Positions 23,291 to 31,479 of a stretch of 36,273 bases of DNA are shown here, piece by piece. The DNA lies in the NCBI RefSeq assembly GCF_030010625.1, contig NZ_JASCXN010000051.1, forward strand, positions 1 through 36,273, written 5' to 3'. Under the pieces are notes generated by a model. It searched no databases, was not told the DNA's origin, and worked only from the letters and a program-made list of their open reading frames with translations. Source of the DNA: Streptomyces sp. CC208A (lineage in GTDB: Bacteria; Actinomycetota; Actinomycetes; Streptomycetales; Streptomycetaceae). The stretch's first letter is position 1, and every line of letters begins with the position of its first letter. The translations under genes and the position numbers were made by a program.

Positions 23291-23898
23291 TGCCGCAGGG
23301 ACAGCCGACCGTCGTGCCCGACGACGGTCTCACGACCCGTCAGCGCCGCAACAGGGCGCTGGTGATGGTGCACACGGGCGTCGGCAAGGGGAAGTCGACG
23401 GCCGCCTTCGGGATGGCGCTGCGCGCCTGGAACCAGGGCTGGCCGATCGGGGTGTTCCAGTTCGTGAAGTCCGCCAAGTGGAAGGTCGGCGAGGAGAACG
23501 CCCTCAAGGCGCTCGGCGAGACCGGCAAGGGCGGCACCGTCACCTGGAACAAGATGGGCGAGGGCTGGTCCTGGATCCAGCGCGAGGTCGCCGAGGGCGA
23601 GCAGTCCCACGAGGACAAGGCGCGCGAGGGCTGGGAGCAGGTCAAGCGGGACCTGGCCGAGGAGAGGTACAAGTTCTACGTCCTCGACGAGTTCGCGTAC
23701 CTGCTCCACTGGGGCTGGATCGACGTGAAGGAGGTCGTCGAGGTGCTGCGGGACCGTCCGGGTCAGCAGCACGTCGTCATCACCGGTCGCAACGCCCCTC
23801 AGGAGCTGATGGACTTCGCCGACCTGGTGACGGACATGTCGAAGGTGAAGCACCCGATGGACGCGGGTCAGAAGGGCCAGCGGGGCATCGAGTGGTAG
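23290..23898 (+). CDS. cobO: Cob(I)yrinic acid a,c-diamide adenosyltransferase CobO
   Basis: The 202-residue protein matches the CobO/BtuR family: P-loop HTGVGKGKSTAAFGMALRA (from residue 28), GVFQFVKSAKWKVGEENAL, VLDEFAYLLHWGWID and VVITGRNAPQELMDFADLVT. It transfers the 5'-deoxyadenosyl group from ATP to the cobalt of the corrinoid. TAATG overlap with the chelatase gene and a 7-nt overlap with cobB show tight coupling. The ribosome binding site AGGAGG (23276-23281) lies in the end of the chelatase gene. Confidence 0.95.
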   Translation: MPQGQPTVVPDDGLTTRQRRNRALVMVHTGVGKGKSTAAFGMALRAWNQGWPIGVFQFVKSAKWKVGEENALKALGETGKGGTVTWNKMGEGWSWIQREVAEGEQSHEDKAREGWEQVKRDLAEERYKFYVLDEFAYLLHWGWIDVKEVVEVLRDRPGQQHVVITGRNAPQELMDFADLVTDMSKVKHPMDAGQKGQRGIEW

Positions 23899-25232
23899 CA
23901 CGTCTCGTCATCGCGGCCCCGTCGTCGGGCGCGGGCAAGACCACGGTGGCGACCGGCCTGATGGCCGCGTTCGCCGGCCGTGGTCTCGCCGTCTCCCCGC
24001 ACAAGGTGGGGCCCGACTACATCGACCCGGGCTACCACGCGCTCGCCACCGGCCGCCCGGGCCGCAACCTCGACGCGTACATGTGCGGTACGGAGCTGAT
24101 CGCGCCGCTCTTCGCGCACGGGGCGCAGGGGTGCGACCTGGCCGTGGTCGAGGGCGTGATGGGGCTGTACGACGGGGCCGCCGGCCAGGGCGAACTGGCG
24201 TCGACCGCGCAGGTCGCGAAGGTGCTGCGGGCGCCGGTGGTGCTGGTCGTGGACGCCTCGTCGCAGTCGCGGTCGGTGGCGGCGCTCGTCCACGGCTTCG
24301 CGTCCTGGGACCCGGAGGTGCGGCTCGGCGGCGTGATCCTCAACAAGGTCGCGAGCGACCGGCACGAGGAGCTGCTGCGGGAGGCCCTTGAGGAGTCCGG
24401 CGTACCGGTGCTGGGCGTGCTGCGGCGGGCGGCCGCCGTGGCCACGCCGTCGCGGCACCTGGGGCTGATCCCGGTCGCGGAGCGGCGGGCGGCGGCGGTG
24501 GAGGCGGTGGCCGCGCAGGCGGAGCAGGTTCTGGCCGGGTGCGATCTGGAGGGGCTCCTCGCGCTGGCGCGGTCGGCGCCGCCGTTGGACGTCGAGGCGT
24601 GGTCCCCGCCCGCCCCGGCGCCCCCGGCGGGGCGTCGGCCCGTCGTCGCCGTCGCCGGTGGGGCCGCCTTCACGTTCTCCTATGCCGAGCATGCCGAGTT
24701 GTTGAGTGCCGCCGGGGCCGAGGTCGTGACCTTTGATCCGTTGCGGGACGAGGCGCTGCCCGAGGGGACCTCCGGGCTCGTCATCGGGGGTGGGTTTCCC
24801 GAGATGTACGCGACCGAGCTGTCGGCCAACGAGCCGCTGCGGAAGGCCGTGGCCGAGCTCGCCGCCTCGGGGGCGCCCCTCGCGGCCGAGTGCGCCGGGC
24901 TGCTGTATCTGGCGCGGTCGCTGGACGGGACGCCGATGTGCGGGGTCCTCGACGCGGACGCGCGGATGTCGGAGCGGCTCACGCTCGGGTACCGGGACGC
25001 CGTCGCCGTCAGCGACAGCGTCCTCGCGGCGGCCGGGACCCGGATGCGGGGGCACGAGTTCCACCGCACGGTGATCGAGCCGGGCGCGGGGGCGCTCGCG
25101 GCCTGGGGGCTGCGGCAGCCGGAGACCCGGGTGGAGGGGTTCGTACAGGGCGGGGTGCACGCCAGTTACGTGCACACGCACTGGGCGGGCGCGCCGTCGG
25201 CCGCCGCGCGGTTCGTGGGGCGCTGCGGGTGA
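23892..25232 (+). CDS. cobB: Cobyrinic acid a,c-diamide synthase CobB
   Basis: The 446-residue protein starts VVARLVIAAPSSGAGKTTVA, an ATPase P-loop typical of CobB/CbiA, with VSPHKVGPDYIDPGYHALAT following. The C-terminal glutamine amidotransferase-like domain has C334 in AAECAGLLYLARSLDG and ends with GGVHASYVHTHWAGAPSAAA. It amidates the a and c acetate side chains. GTG 23892 lies inside the end of cobO. The last gene of this run, its stop is only 2 nt from the stop of the convergent ZIP transporter gene. Confidence 0.94.
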   Translation: MVARLVIAAPSSGAGKTTVATGLMAAFAGRGLAVSPHKVGPDYIDPGYHALATGRPGRNLDAYMCGTELIAPLFAHGAQGCDLAVVEGVMGLYDGAAGQGELASTAQVAKVLRAPVVLVVDASSQSRSVAALVHGFASWDPEVRLGGVILNKVASDRHEELLREALEESGVPVLGVLRRAAAVATPSRHLGLIPVAERRAAAVEAVAAQAEQVLAGCDLEGLLALARSAPPLDVEAWSPPAPAPPAGRRPVVAVAGGAAFTFSYAEHAELLSAAGAEVVTFDPLRDEALPEGTSGLVIGGGFPEMYATELSANEPLRKAVAELAASGAPLAAECAGLLYLARSLDGTPMCGVLDADARMSERLTLGYRDAVAVSDSVLAAAGTRMRGHEFHRTVIEPGAGALAAWGLRQPETRVEGFVQGGVHASYVHTHWAGAPSAAARFVGRCG

Positions 25233-25234
25233 GT

Positions 25235-25963
25235 TCAGCCGCCGGAGAGGCCCACCACGAGCCAGACGAAGGCCACGCCCGCGACCGTGCAGAGCAGGGT
25301 GGAGCGGGCGGGGTGGGCGTGGTGGGCCTCGGGCAGGATCTCGGCGGCGGCGAGGTAGAGCAGGGCGCCGCCGAAGAAGCCGAGATAGCTGCCGAGCAGT
25401 TCCTCCGGAAGGGTGAGGAGGGTGGCGAGGCCCGCTCCGGCGATGGGGGCGACCGCGTCGGCGAGGAGCATGGCGACGGCCTTCCGGCGCGCGTTCCCGT
25501 ACAGGCTGGTGAGCGTGTACGTGTTGAAGCCGTCGGCGAAGTCGTGGGTGATGACGGCGAGCGCGACGGTGGCGCCCATGCCGCCGCCGACCTGGAAGGC
25601 GGCGCCGAGCGCGACGCCGTCCATCAGGCTGTGCAGCACCATGGCGGCGGCGGCCACGAGCCCGACCTGCGGGGTCCTCTCGCCCGTCTCGGCGCCGTGG
25701 GCGGCGCGGCGGGTGGCGAGGAGACGTTCCACCACGTGGGCGAAGAGGAAGCCGCCGACGAAGAGCAGCAGGGCCTGGGGAACACCGAAGACCTCCTGTC
25801 CCGCGGCCTCCAGGGCCTCGGGCAGCAGGTCGAGTCCGACGACGCCGAGCATCAGCCCGCCCGCGAGGCCGAGGACGAGGTGCCGGCGGTCGGTGACGCG
25901 CTGCGCGACCCAGCCGCCGAAGAGCGTCATGAGGAACGCGCCGAGCGCGACGACCACAGCCAT
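25235..25963 (-). CDS. ZIP family metal transporter
   Basis: The 242-residue protein has about eight membrane helices and the ZIP metal-site helices HSLMDGVALGAAF and HDFADGFNTYTLTS. In many ZIP proteins these read HNxxEG; Asp replaces Glu in both here. A His-containing loop (RRAAHGAETGERTP) lies between helices 3 and 4, and the C-terminal region has AEILPEAHHAHPARS. ZIP proteins import divalent metals such as zinc, manganese or iron; its place in a B12 cluster raises the possibility of cobalt, which is inference. It is divergent from the cobE-like segment with 21 nt between starts. Confidence 0.88.
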   Translation of the reverse strand: MAVVVALGAFLMTLFGGWVAQRVTDRRHLVLGLAGGLMLGVVGLDLLPEALEAAGQEVFGVPQALLLFVGGFLFAHVVERLLATRRAAHGAETGERTPQVGLVAAAAMVLHSLMDGVALGAAFQVGGGMGATVALAVITHDFADGFNTYTLTSLYGNARRKAVAMLLADAVAPIAGAGLATLLTLPEELLGSYLGFFGGALLYLAAAEILPEAHHAHPARSTLLCTVAGVAFVWLVVGLSGG

Positions 25964-25984
25964 GGCCCTTTGGTATCGGATGGG

Positions 25985-26680
25985 GTGCCGGGTGTGCACA
26001 TCGGCGTCGGAGTCCGTTCGGGGACGACGGCGGAGGAGGTCCTGACGCTGGTCCTGGCGGCGCTCGCGGAGGCGGGGCTGCCGGGGGCGGGGCTCACGGT
26101 CGCGGGGCCGGTGGGCGGGGAACCGCTCCCGGGGGCCGGAGCGGCGGGCACACCGGAAGCGGGGGGGACGGCCACGGCCTGGGCGGCGGTGCCCGGGCCG
26201 GGCGCGCCCGGGGCCGGGGCGGGTACGCCCAGGACGGCCGGGGCCGCGGCGTCCGACGCCGGGGGCCGGTACGCGCGCGTGGTGGGGCTTGCGACGCTGG
26301 ACGCGCGCGTGACGGAGCCGGGGATCGTGGCGGCGGCCGCGCGTCTCGGGGTGCCGGTGACGGGCTGGCCGGCGGAGGAGCTGGCCGGGGTGGCCGTGCC
26401 GCATCCGTCCCGGGTGCCGCTGGCGGCGACGGGGACGGCGTCGGTGGCGGAGGCGGCGGCGCTGCGGGCGGCGGGTCCGGGCGCGGTGCTGCTGGTGCCG
26501 AAGCGGAAGTCGCGGCGGGTGACGTGCGCGATAGCCGGTTCCGTTCCGTTTCCTCCCGTTAAAGGGGGGTCTTGTTCGGACGAAGTGACGTCGGTCGCAC
26601 GGTTGTCGCCCTTGACGTGCGGGTACATCGGTGGCGAGCCTGACTCACCCCACATCCCCACCCCCCACACGACGGCGGAC
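25985..26680 (+). CDS. CobE/CbiG C-terminal-like segment, in frame with cobC and without own stop
   Basis: Residues from GTG 25985 (VPGVHIGVGVRSGTTAEEVL) match the CbiG C-terminal/CobE domain, which begins with a GxGxRxGTxxEEV pattern, continues VGLATLDARVTEPGIVAAAA and GVPVTGWPAEELAGV, and ends LLVPKRKSRRVTCAIAG. Between about residues 40 and 95 there is a long Gly/Ala/Pro-rich insertion not usual for the family. CobE assists the aerobic corrin pathway. No stop codon follows: the frame continues through about 40 codons of nondescript sequence into cobC, so the true product is either a CobE-CobC fusion ending at 27769 or a gene that lost its stop. A GTG at 25994 is the alternative start. Confidence 0.65.
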
Positions 26681-27769
26681 ATGGACACCCACACGGACGG
26701 CTCCCAGACGGACGGCTCCCACACGGTCGGCCACGCCCACGACCTGCGTCATCACGGTGACGCCGAGGTCCGGGACGAGAAACTCGTCGATCTCGCGGTC
26801 AACGTCCGGACGGCCACCCCGCCGGACTGGCTGCGGGAGCGGATCGCGCATTCGCTGACAAGTCTGGCGCTCTACCCGGACGGGCGTTCGGCGCGGGCGG
26901 CGGTGGCCGCGCGGCACGACCTCCCGCCGGGCCGGGTGCTGCTGACGGCGGGCGCGGCGGAGGCGTTCGTGCTCCTCGCGCGGGCGCTGCCGGTGCGCCG
27001 GCCGGTGGTGGTGCACCCTCAGTTCACCGAGCCGGAGGCGGCGCTGCGGGACGCCGGGCACGAGGTGGGCCGGGTGCTGCTGCGCGAGGAGGACGGGTTC
27101 CGGCTGGATCCGGTGGCGGTGCCCGAGGGCGCGGACCTGGTGGTGATCGGCAACCCGACCAATCCGACCTCGGTGCTGCATCCGGCGGAGACGATCGCGG
27201 CGCTGGCGCGGCCGGGGCGGTATCTGGTCGTGGACGAGGCGTTCATGGACGCGGTGCCGGGCGAGCGGGAGGCGCTGGCCAGGCGGACGGACGTGCCGGG
27301 CCTGGTGGTGCTGCGGAGCCTGACGAAGACCTGGGGTCTCGCGGGGCTGCGGATCGGGTACGTGCTCGCGGAGCCGGAGACGATCGCCCTCCTGGAGCGG
27401 GCGCAGCCGCTGTGGCCGGTGTCGACGCCGGCGCTGGTGGCGGCGGAGGCGTGCATGGGGCGGGCGGCGCTGATCGAGGCGGAGGAGGCCGCGCACCGGA
27501 TCGGGACGGAGCGGGCACATCTCCTTGCGGGGCTCGCGGAGTTCGACGAGGTGCGGACGGTGGCGGCGGCCGAGGGGCCGTTCGTGCTGATCCGGATCGA
27601 GGGCGCGGACGCGATACGGGAGCGGCTGCGTCTCCTTGGGTTCGCGGCCCGGCGCGGGGACACGTTCCCGGGTCTGGACCGGCACTGGCTGCGGCTCGCG
27701 GTCCGGGACCGGGTGACGACGAATCGTTTCCTCCAGGCGCTGGACCAGGCGCTGCTGCTGGGCGGCTGA
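26681..27769 (+). CDS. cobC: CobC, Rv2231c-type threonine-phosphate decarboxylase/aminotransferase
   Basis: The 362-residue fold-type I PLP enzyme begins MDTHTDGSQTDGS with a His/Thr-rich leader, then DLRHHGDAEVRDEKLVDLAV. It has the aminotransferase class I/II pattern: LTAGAAEAFVLLARAL, LVVIGNPTNPTSVLHPAE, LVVDEAFMD and PLP Lys K216 in RSLTKTWGLAGLRIGYVL. CobC-type enzymes make aminopropanol phosphate from threonine phosphate for the nucleotide loop. ATG 26681 gives the usual length for the family, but no ribosome binding site is clear and the frame is open upstream into the CobE-like segment. Two hairpins follow the stop. Confidence 0.9.
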   Translation: MDTHTDGSQTDGSHTVGHAHDLRHHGDAEVRDEKLVDLAVNVRTATPPDWLRERIAHSLTSLALYPDGRSARAAVAARHDLPPGRVLLTAGAAEAFVLLARALPVRRPVVVHPQFTEPEAALRDAGHEVGRVLLREEDGFRLDPVAVPEGADLVVIGNPTNPTSVLHPAETIAALARPGRYLVVDEAFMDAVPGEREALARRTDVPGLVVLRSLTKTWGLAGLRIGYVLAEPETIALLERAQPLWPVSTPALVAAEACMGRAALIEAEEAAHRIGTERAHLLAGLAEFDEVRTVAAAEGPFVLIRIEGADAIRERLRLLGFAARRGDTFPGLDRHWLRLAVRDRVTTNRFLQALDQALLLGG

Positions 27770-27787
27770 GCCACCGGCGTACCGAAG

Positions 27788-27807
27788 GCCCCCGAGGTTC
27801 CGGGGGC
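27788..27807 (+). terminator. Small terminator hairpin after cobC
   Basis: GCCCCC (27788-27793) pairs with GGGGGC (27802-27807) around an 8-nt loop, 19 nt past the cobC stop. Confidence 0.55.
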
Positions 27808-27818
27808 TCCGAGGGACG

Positions 27819-27863
27819 GGCCGGGGCCGGGCGGTGCGACGACGGCACCGCCCGGCCCCGGCC
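27819..27863. terminator. Bidirectional 19-bp terminator between convergent genes
   Basis: GGCCGGGGCCGGGCGGTGC (27819-27837) pairs perfectly with the arm at 27845-27863 around a 7-nt loop. It lies between cobC and the convergent LAETGG protein gene and can serve both. Confidence 0.85.
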
Positions 27864-27905
27864 GGTTTCCCCCTGCGTCCCCCGACGCCTCGCCCCCTCG
27901 GGCCG

Positions 27906-28943
27906 TCAGCCGCGGGCGCGGGCGCGCGAGCGGGTCAGGGCGACGGCGGCGCCGCCCGCGAGGACGAGGGCGAGGGCGCCGCCCGCGATGTACGGGGTGG
28001 CGGAGCTGCCGCCGGTCTCGGCGAGGTTCTGGGTCGGGACCGAACCGCCGTTGTCGACCGTGATGCCGCCGTCGTCCTCGGGCTCGGTGGGCTGCGGCGA
28101 GGGCTGCTCGCTCGGCTGCTCCGTGGGCTTCCCGGTCGGTTCCTGGGTGGGCTCCTGCGTCGGCTGCTCCGTGGGCTCCTCGGTGGGCTTCTCGGTGGGC
28201 TTCTCCGTCGGGGCCGGGCCGGCGGGCGTCTCGCAGGTGGCCTCGGCGAGGGTGACGGTGCCCTTCACCTTCGCGACGCCGAGCTTGAGCGGGTCGACCT
28301 CGACGTCGAGCTCCAGGGCGGTGGCGGCGGCGGTGCGCTCGGTCGTACCGGTACGGGAGAGGTCCAGGGTGACCTTGCCGACGGCGGACACCTCGACCTC
28401 GGTGCGGCCGCCCGCGGTGAGGGTGGTCTTCTTGTCGAGGACGCGGACGTAGCCGAGGACGTTGGACTCGGCGACCGGCTTCTTCCCGGCCTCGCAGACC
28501 GCCTTGGAGGTGACCTTCTCGACCTCGATGATCGCGAGCGAGGGGAGGCCGGGCACGTGGACGCGGGCCTTGGCGAGGTTGACGTACCCCTCGGCCTTGT
28601 TCTCGTCGACGGTGGCGGTCGAGGTGGCGACGTCGGCGGTGAGGATGTCGATCGGCTTGCCGCCCTCCGCACCCCTCACCTTCACGCTGAGCGCGGTCTC
28701 GCTCTCGCTCTCGGGCGCCTCGACCTCGTTGAGGGCGGCGCGGACCGGGACCTTCACGGTCTCGCCGAGGAGGGAGACGTCGAGCCCGGTGCGGAGCACG
28801 GCGGCGGCGGCGCGGCCCTCGCGGTCCTCGCCGTCGGTGGCCTGCGCCGGGGACGCGAGGAGCACGGGCCCGACGGCCAGGGCGGCGACGGTCGCGGCGG
28901 CCGCGGTGCGACGGACGGACGCGCGGAAGGTGTTGCTGTTCAA
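27906..28943 (-). CDS. SCO1860-type LAETGG-anchored surface protein
   Basis: The 345-residue protein has a signal peptide (RRTAAAATVAALAVGPVLLA then SPAQA, cleavage about there). A beta-rich choice-of-anchor-like region has two Cys (VCEAGKKP, TCETPAGP), and a Pro-Thr-Glu repeat stalk follows (PTEKPTEKPTEEPTEQPTQ). The sortase motif LAETGG, a membrane helix (YIAGGALALVLAGGAAVALT) and a basic tail RSRARARG complete it. Streptomycete class E sortases accept LAxTG, so the protein is probably linked to the cell wall. Its function is unknown. I chose TTG 28943 (LNSNTFRASVRRT) as it places the signal peptide correctly; ATG 29030 is an alternative that would bury it. Confidence 0.85.
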   Translation of the reverse strand: MNSNTFRASVRRTAAAATVAALAVGPVLLASPAQATDGEDREGRAAAAVLRTGLDVSLLGETVKVPVRAALNEVEAPESESETALSVKVRGAEGGKPIDILTADVATSTATVDENKAEGYVNLAKARVHVPGLPSLAIIEVEKVTSKAVCEAGKKPVAESNVLGYVRVLDKKTTLTAGGRTEVEVSAVGKVTLDLSRTGTTERTAAATALELDVEVDPLKLGVAKVKGTVTLAEATCETPAGPAPTEKPTEKPTEEPTEQPTQEPTQEPTGKPTEQPSEQPSPQPTEPEDDGGITVDNGGSVPTQNLAETGGSSATPYIAGGALALVLAGGAAVALTRSRARARG

Positions 28944-29359
28944 GATGGTGGAACCCCCACAGAAGGCATGGCGTCGCCGGCCGCTCACCACGGGGACGGT
29001 GGGTCTGCGCGGCGCGGCGACTTGAGACACCGGAATCTTTACGCACGGAGAGTGAACCGACAGTCGCCTGACGTGAGTTCACCCCAAAGGGTGGTTTCCG
29101 TGTTCACTTTCGATTTTTTTCGACACAACCGTTCCCGCTCGTCCCGCGTGTTTCGTACGAGGGGGTGAGCGCGGGGCACGTGCGGGCGCGATACGGGCAG
29201 GAGAAACGATCCGCGCACCGGCGAGGTCACGGATCGTCAACGTCACGCCGGACCCGGGTGCCTTTCCCCGCGATCCATGAGCTACCTTGAGCCGACAGAT
29301 AATTTAGGGCAGCCTAACCTAAGAAAATTCGGCATCACAGGGACGGGATCGGAACGGCC
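28944..29359. other. 416-bp divergent intergenic region
   Basis: No gene is supported. The left part is the upstream region of the LAETGG protein gene and has a small CACCC-CAAA-GGGTG hairpin (29080-29093) and an unusually T-rich stretch at about 29110-29120 (CGATTTTTTTCG). The right part holds the iron box and promoter of the acylase operon. Confidence 0.5.
29304..29322 (+). promoter_or_regulatory. Iron box (DmdR1/IdeR operator)
   Basis: TTAGGGCAGCCTAACCTAA matches the actinobacterial iron-box consensus TTAGGTTAGGCTAACCTAA at 16 of 19 positions. It lies 37 nt before the GTG of the acylase gene, next to the AT-rich promoter-like stretch GATAATTTAGG. This predicts repression by DmdR1/IdeR when iron is plentiful. 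Confidence 0.9.
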
Positions 29360-31432
29360 GTGAGCATCGAGGTCTACCGGGACGCGTACGGCGTCCCCCA
29401 TCTGCGCGCCGGGGACCCGGAGGAACTGGCCTTCGCCCAGGGCCGGGTCACCGCGCGGGACCGCGCCTGGCAGCTGGAGGTCGAGCGGCACCGGGCCCAG
29501 GGCACCACGGCCGCCTTCCTCGGGCCCGCCGAGACCCCCTGGGACGTCTTCGTGCGGCGGGCGAGGCTCGCCGACACCGCGCGCCGCTGCCTGGCCCGCC
29601 TGGAGGAGACCGACCCGGAGACCGCCGACTGGGTGCGGGCGTACGCGGACGGCGTGAACGACGGCCTGGCCGAAGGGGCCCGCCGCGCCCCGGAGTTCGC
29701 CGCGACCGGGCTCGTCCCCGGCCGCTGGGAGGCGTGGACGCCGCTGGCCGTCTGGCTCTCCACCCACGTCCTCTTCGCCGGCTTCCCGACCAAGCTGTGG
29801 CGCGAGCAGGTGGCCACCGCGCTCGGCGAGGAGTGGACCGAGCTGTTCGCCGCCGACGGGCCGGCCACGGCCGGCTCCAACGGCTGGCTGGTGACCGGCG
29901 AACGGACCGCGAGCGGGGCGGCCCTGGTGGCCGGCGACCCGCACCGGTTCATCGAGGCGCCCGGCGTCTACCAGCAGATACGCCTCGCCTGCCCGGAGTA
30001 CGACGTGGTCGGGCTCGCCGTGCCGGGCGTGCCGGGGCTCGCCCACTTCGGGCACACCGGGCACGTCGCCTGGGCGATCACCAACGCGATGGCCGACTAC
30101 CAGGACCTCTACCGGGAGCGGCTGCGGCGCACCGCCGACGGCGGCGTGGAGGCGTACGGCCCGGACGGCTGGCGCCCGGCCGCCGCGCACACCGAGACGG
30201 TCGAGGTCTCCGGCGCCGAGCCGGTCCTCGTCGAGGTGGTCGAGACCGCGCGCGGCCCGGTCGTCACGGGCACCGAGCCGGCGGAGCCCGGCACCGAGTG
30301 GGAGGGGCTGAGCCTGCGGTACGTGCCCCGGGTCACCGGCCGGCTGGGCTTCGAGGCCCTGCCGCGCCTGCTCGCCGCTCGTACCGCCACCGGGGTCGAC
30401 ACGGCCCTCGACGCCTGGGTGGAGCCGGTGAACGTGGTGCTCGCCGCCGACACGGAGGGCGGTCTCCTGCACCGGGTCGCCGGGCACGTCCCCGTACGCC
30501 CCCGGGCCAACTCCCTGCGGCCCGTACCGGCCTGGGAGCCCGCGCACGCCTGGGCGGCGGAGCCCGCGCCGCTGCCCCGCGCCGAGGTGCGCGGCCACGC
30601 GGTGATGGCCAACGCCCGGGGGCTCGCCGCCCCGCTCGGCGTCGAGTTCGCGCCCGCGCACCGGGCCGACCGGATCGCCGCGCTCCTGGACGCCTCCGAC
30701 GCCTGGACGCCCGAGGCCACGGCCGCCGTCCACCGCGACACCGACAACCGCGCGGCGGCCCCGCTGCTCGCCGCCGTCGAGGCCGCCGAGGGCCTCTCGC
30801 CCGCCGCCGGGGCCGTCCGGGAACGGCTCCTCGCCTGGGACCGGCGGATGGAGGCCGACAGCTTCGACGCCGGGCTCTACGCGGCCGTGCGGGGCGCGGT
30901 GGTGCGCGCGATCGCCGCGCACGAGGTCTTCGCGAAGCTGCGCGAACCCGCCCCGTACCCCGAGGTGTTCACGCCCTGGCTGCACCTCGGCCCCCGGGTC
31001 GGCCTCGCCCTGGAGACGCTGCTCACGGCCGGTCCCCTACCGGCCGGGGACCTCGCCCGGATCGTCCGCGAGGCGCTGGAGGAGACCGCCGCGGGCGAAC
31101 CGCCCGCCGCCTGGGGCACCACCCACCGGCTCGCGCCCTGGCAGGCGCTCCCCCATCCCGACGACGCCCGCTGGCCGGGGCTCGGCGGCGACCACGACTG
31201 CGTGCTCTCCACCTCCAGCGTCCCCGGCTACACCGACCGCGGCGCCCGGGCCTCCGCCGCCCGGTACGTGTGGGACCTCGCCGACCGCGAACGCAGCGGC
31301 TGGATCGTGCCGTTCGGCGCGTCCGGGGTGGCCGGCGACCCGCACCACGAAGACCAACTCCCCCTGTGGCTGCGGGGCGAGCTCGCCCCCGTCACCACCG
31401 ACTGGAACCGCCTCACCAAGGAGCAGGAATGA
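29360..31432 (+). CDS. Penicillin acylase family Ntn hydrolase, iron-regulated
   Basis: The 690-residue protein belongs to the penicillin amidase family (Ntn hydrolases). It has SIEVYRDAYGVPHLRAGDPE at the N-terminus. The autoprocessing site is AGSNGWLVTGERTASGAALV; cleavage before S173 would yield an alpha chain of about 172 residues and a beta chain starting with the nucleophile Ser. LVAGDPHRF and GHTGHVAWAITNAMADYQDL also match the family. No signal peptide is visible, so it should act in the cytoplasm, unlike the periplasmic siderophore acylase PvdQ. The upstream iron box and the following siderophore-type acyltransferase (ATGA overlap) point to an amide bond in a siderophore or its precursor as the substrate, by inference. 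Confidence 0.88.
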   Translation: MSIEVYRDAYGVPHLRAGDPEELAFAQGRVTARDRAWQLEVERHRAQGTTAAFLGPAETPWDVFVRRARLADTARRCLARLEETDPETADWVRAYADGVNDGLAEGARRAPEFAATGLVPGRWEAWTPLAVWLSTHVLFAGFPTKLWREQVATALGEEWTELFAADGPATAGSNGWLVTGERTASGAALVAGDPHRFIEAPGVYQQIRLACPEYDVVGLAVPGVPGLAHFGHTGHVAWAITNAMADYQDLYRERLRRTADGGVEAYGPDGWRPAAAHTETVEVSGAEPVLVEVVETARGPVVTGTEPAEPGTEWEGLSLRYVPRVTGRLGFEALPRLLAARTATGVDTALDAWVEPVNVVLAADTEGGLLHRVAGHVPVRPRANSLRPVPAWEPAHAWAAEPAPLPRAEVRGHAVMANARGLAAPLGVEFAPAHRADRIAALLDASDAWTPEATAAVHRDTDNRAAAPLLAAVEAAEGLSPAAGAVRERLLAWDRRMEADSFDAGLYAAVRGAVVRAIAAHEVFAKLREPAPYPEVFTPWLHLGPRVGLALETLLTAGPLPAGDLARIVREALEETAAGEPPAAWGTTHRLAPWQALPHPDDARWPGLGGDHDCVLSTSSVPGYTDRGARASAARYVWDLADRERSGWIVPFGASGVAGDPHHEDQLPLWLRGELAPVTTDWNRLTKEQE

Positions 31433-31479
31433 CCGGAGCAGGGACGACCGGAGCAGGGATGGCCGAAGCAGGGACGACC
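31419..31479 (+). repeat. 15-bp tandem repeat duplicating a translation start region
   Basis: Three units of ATGACCGGAGCAGGG, ACGACCGGAGCAGGG and ATGGCCGAAGCAGGG (31429-31473) start at the GNAT start codon, with a partial fourth unit following. Each unit carries a Shine-Dalgarno-like GGAGCAGGG (or GAAGCAGGG), and two of them carry an ATG. Confidence 0.7.

Noticed and set aside
29108..29122. T-rich stretch as a Rho-independent terminator
   Set aside because: No adequate GC stem precedes the T-run in the right orientation; it more likely belongs to a promoter region.
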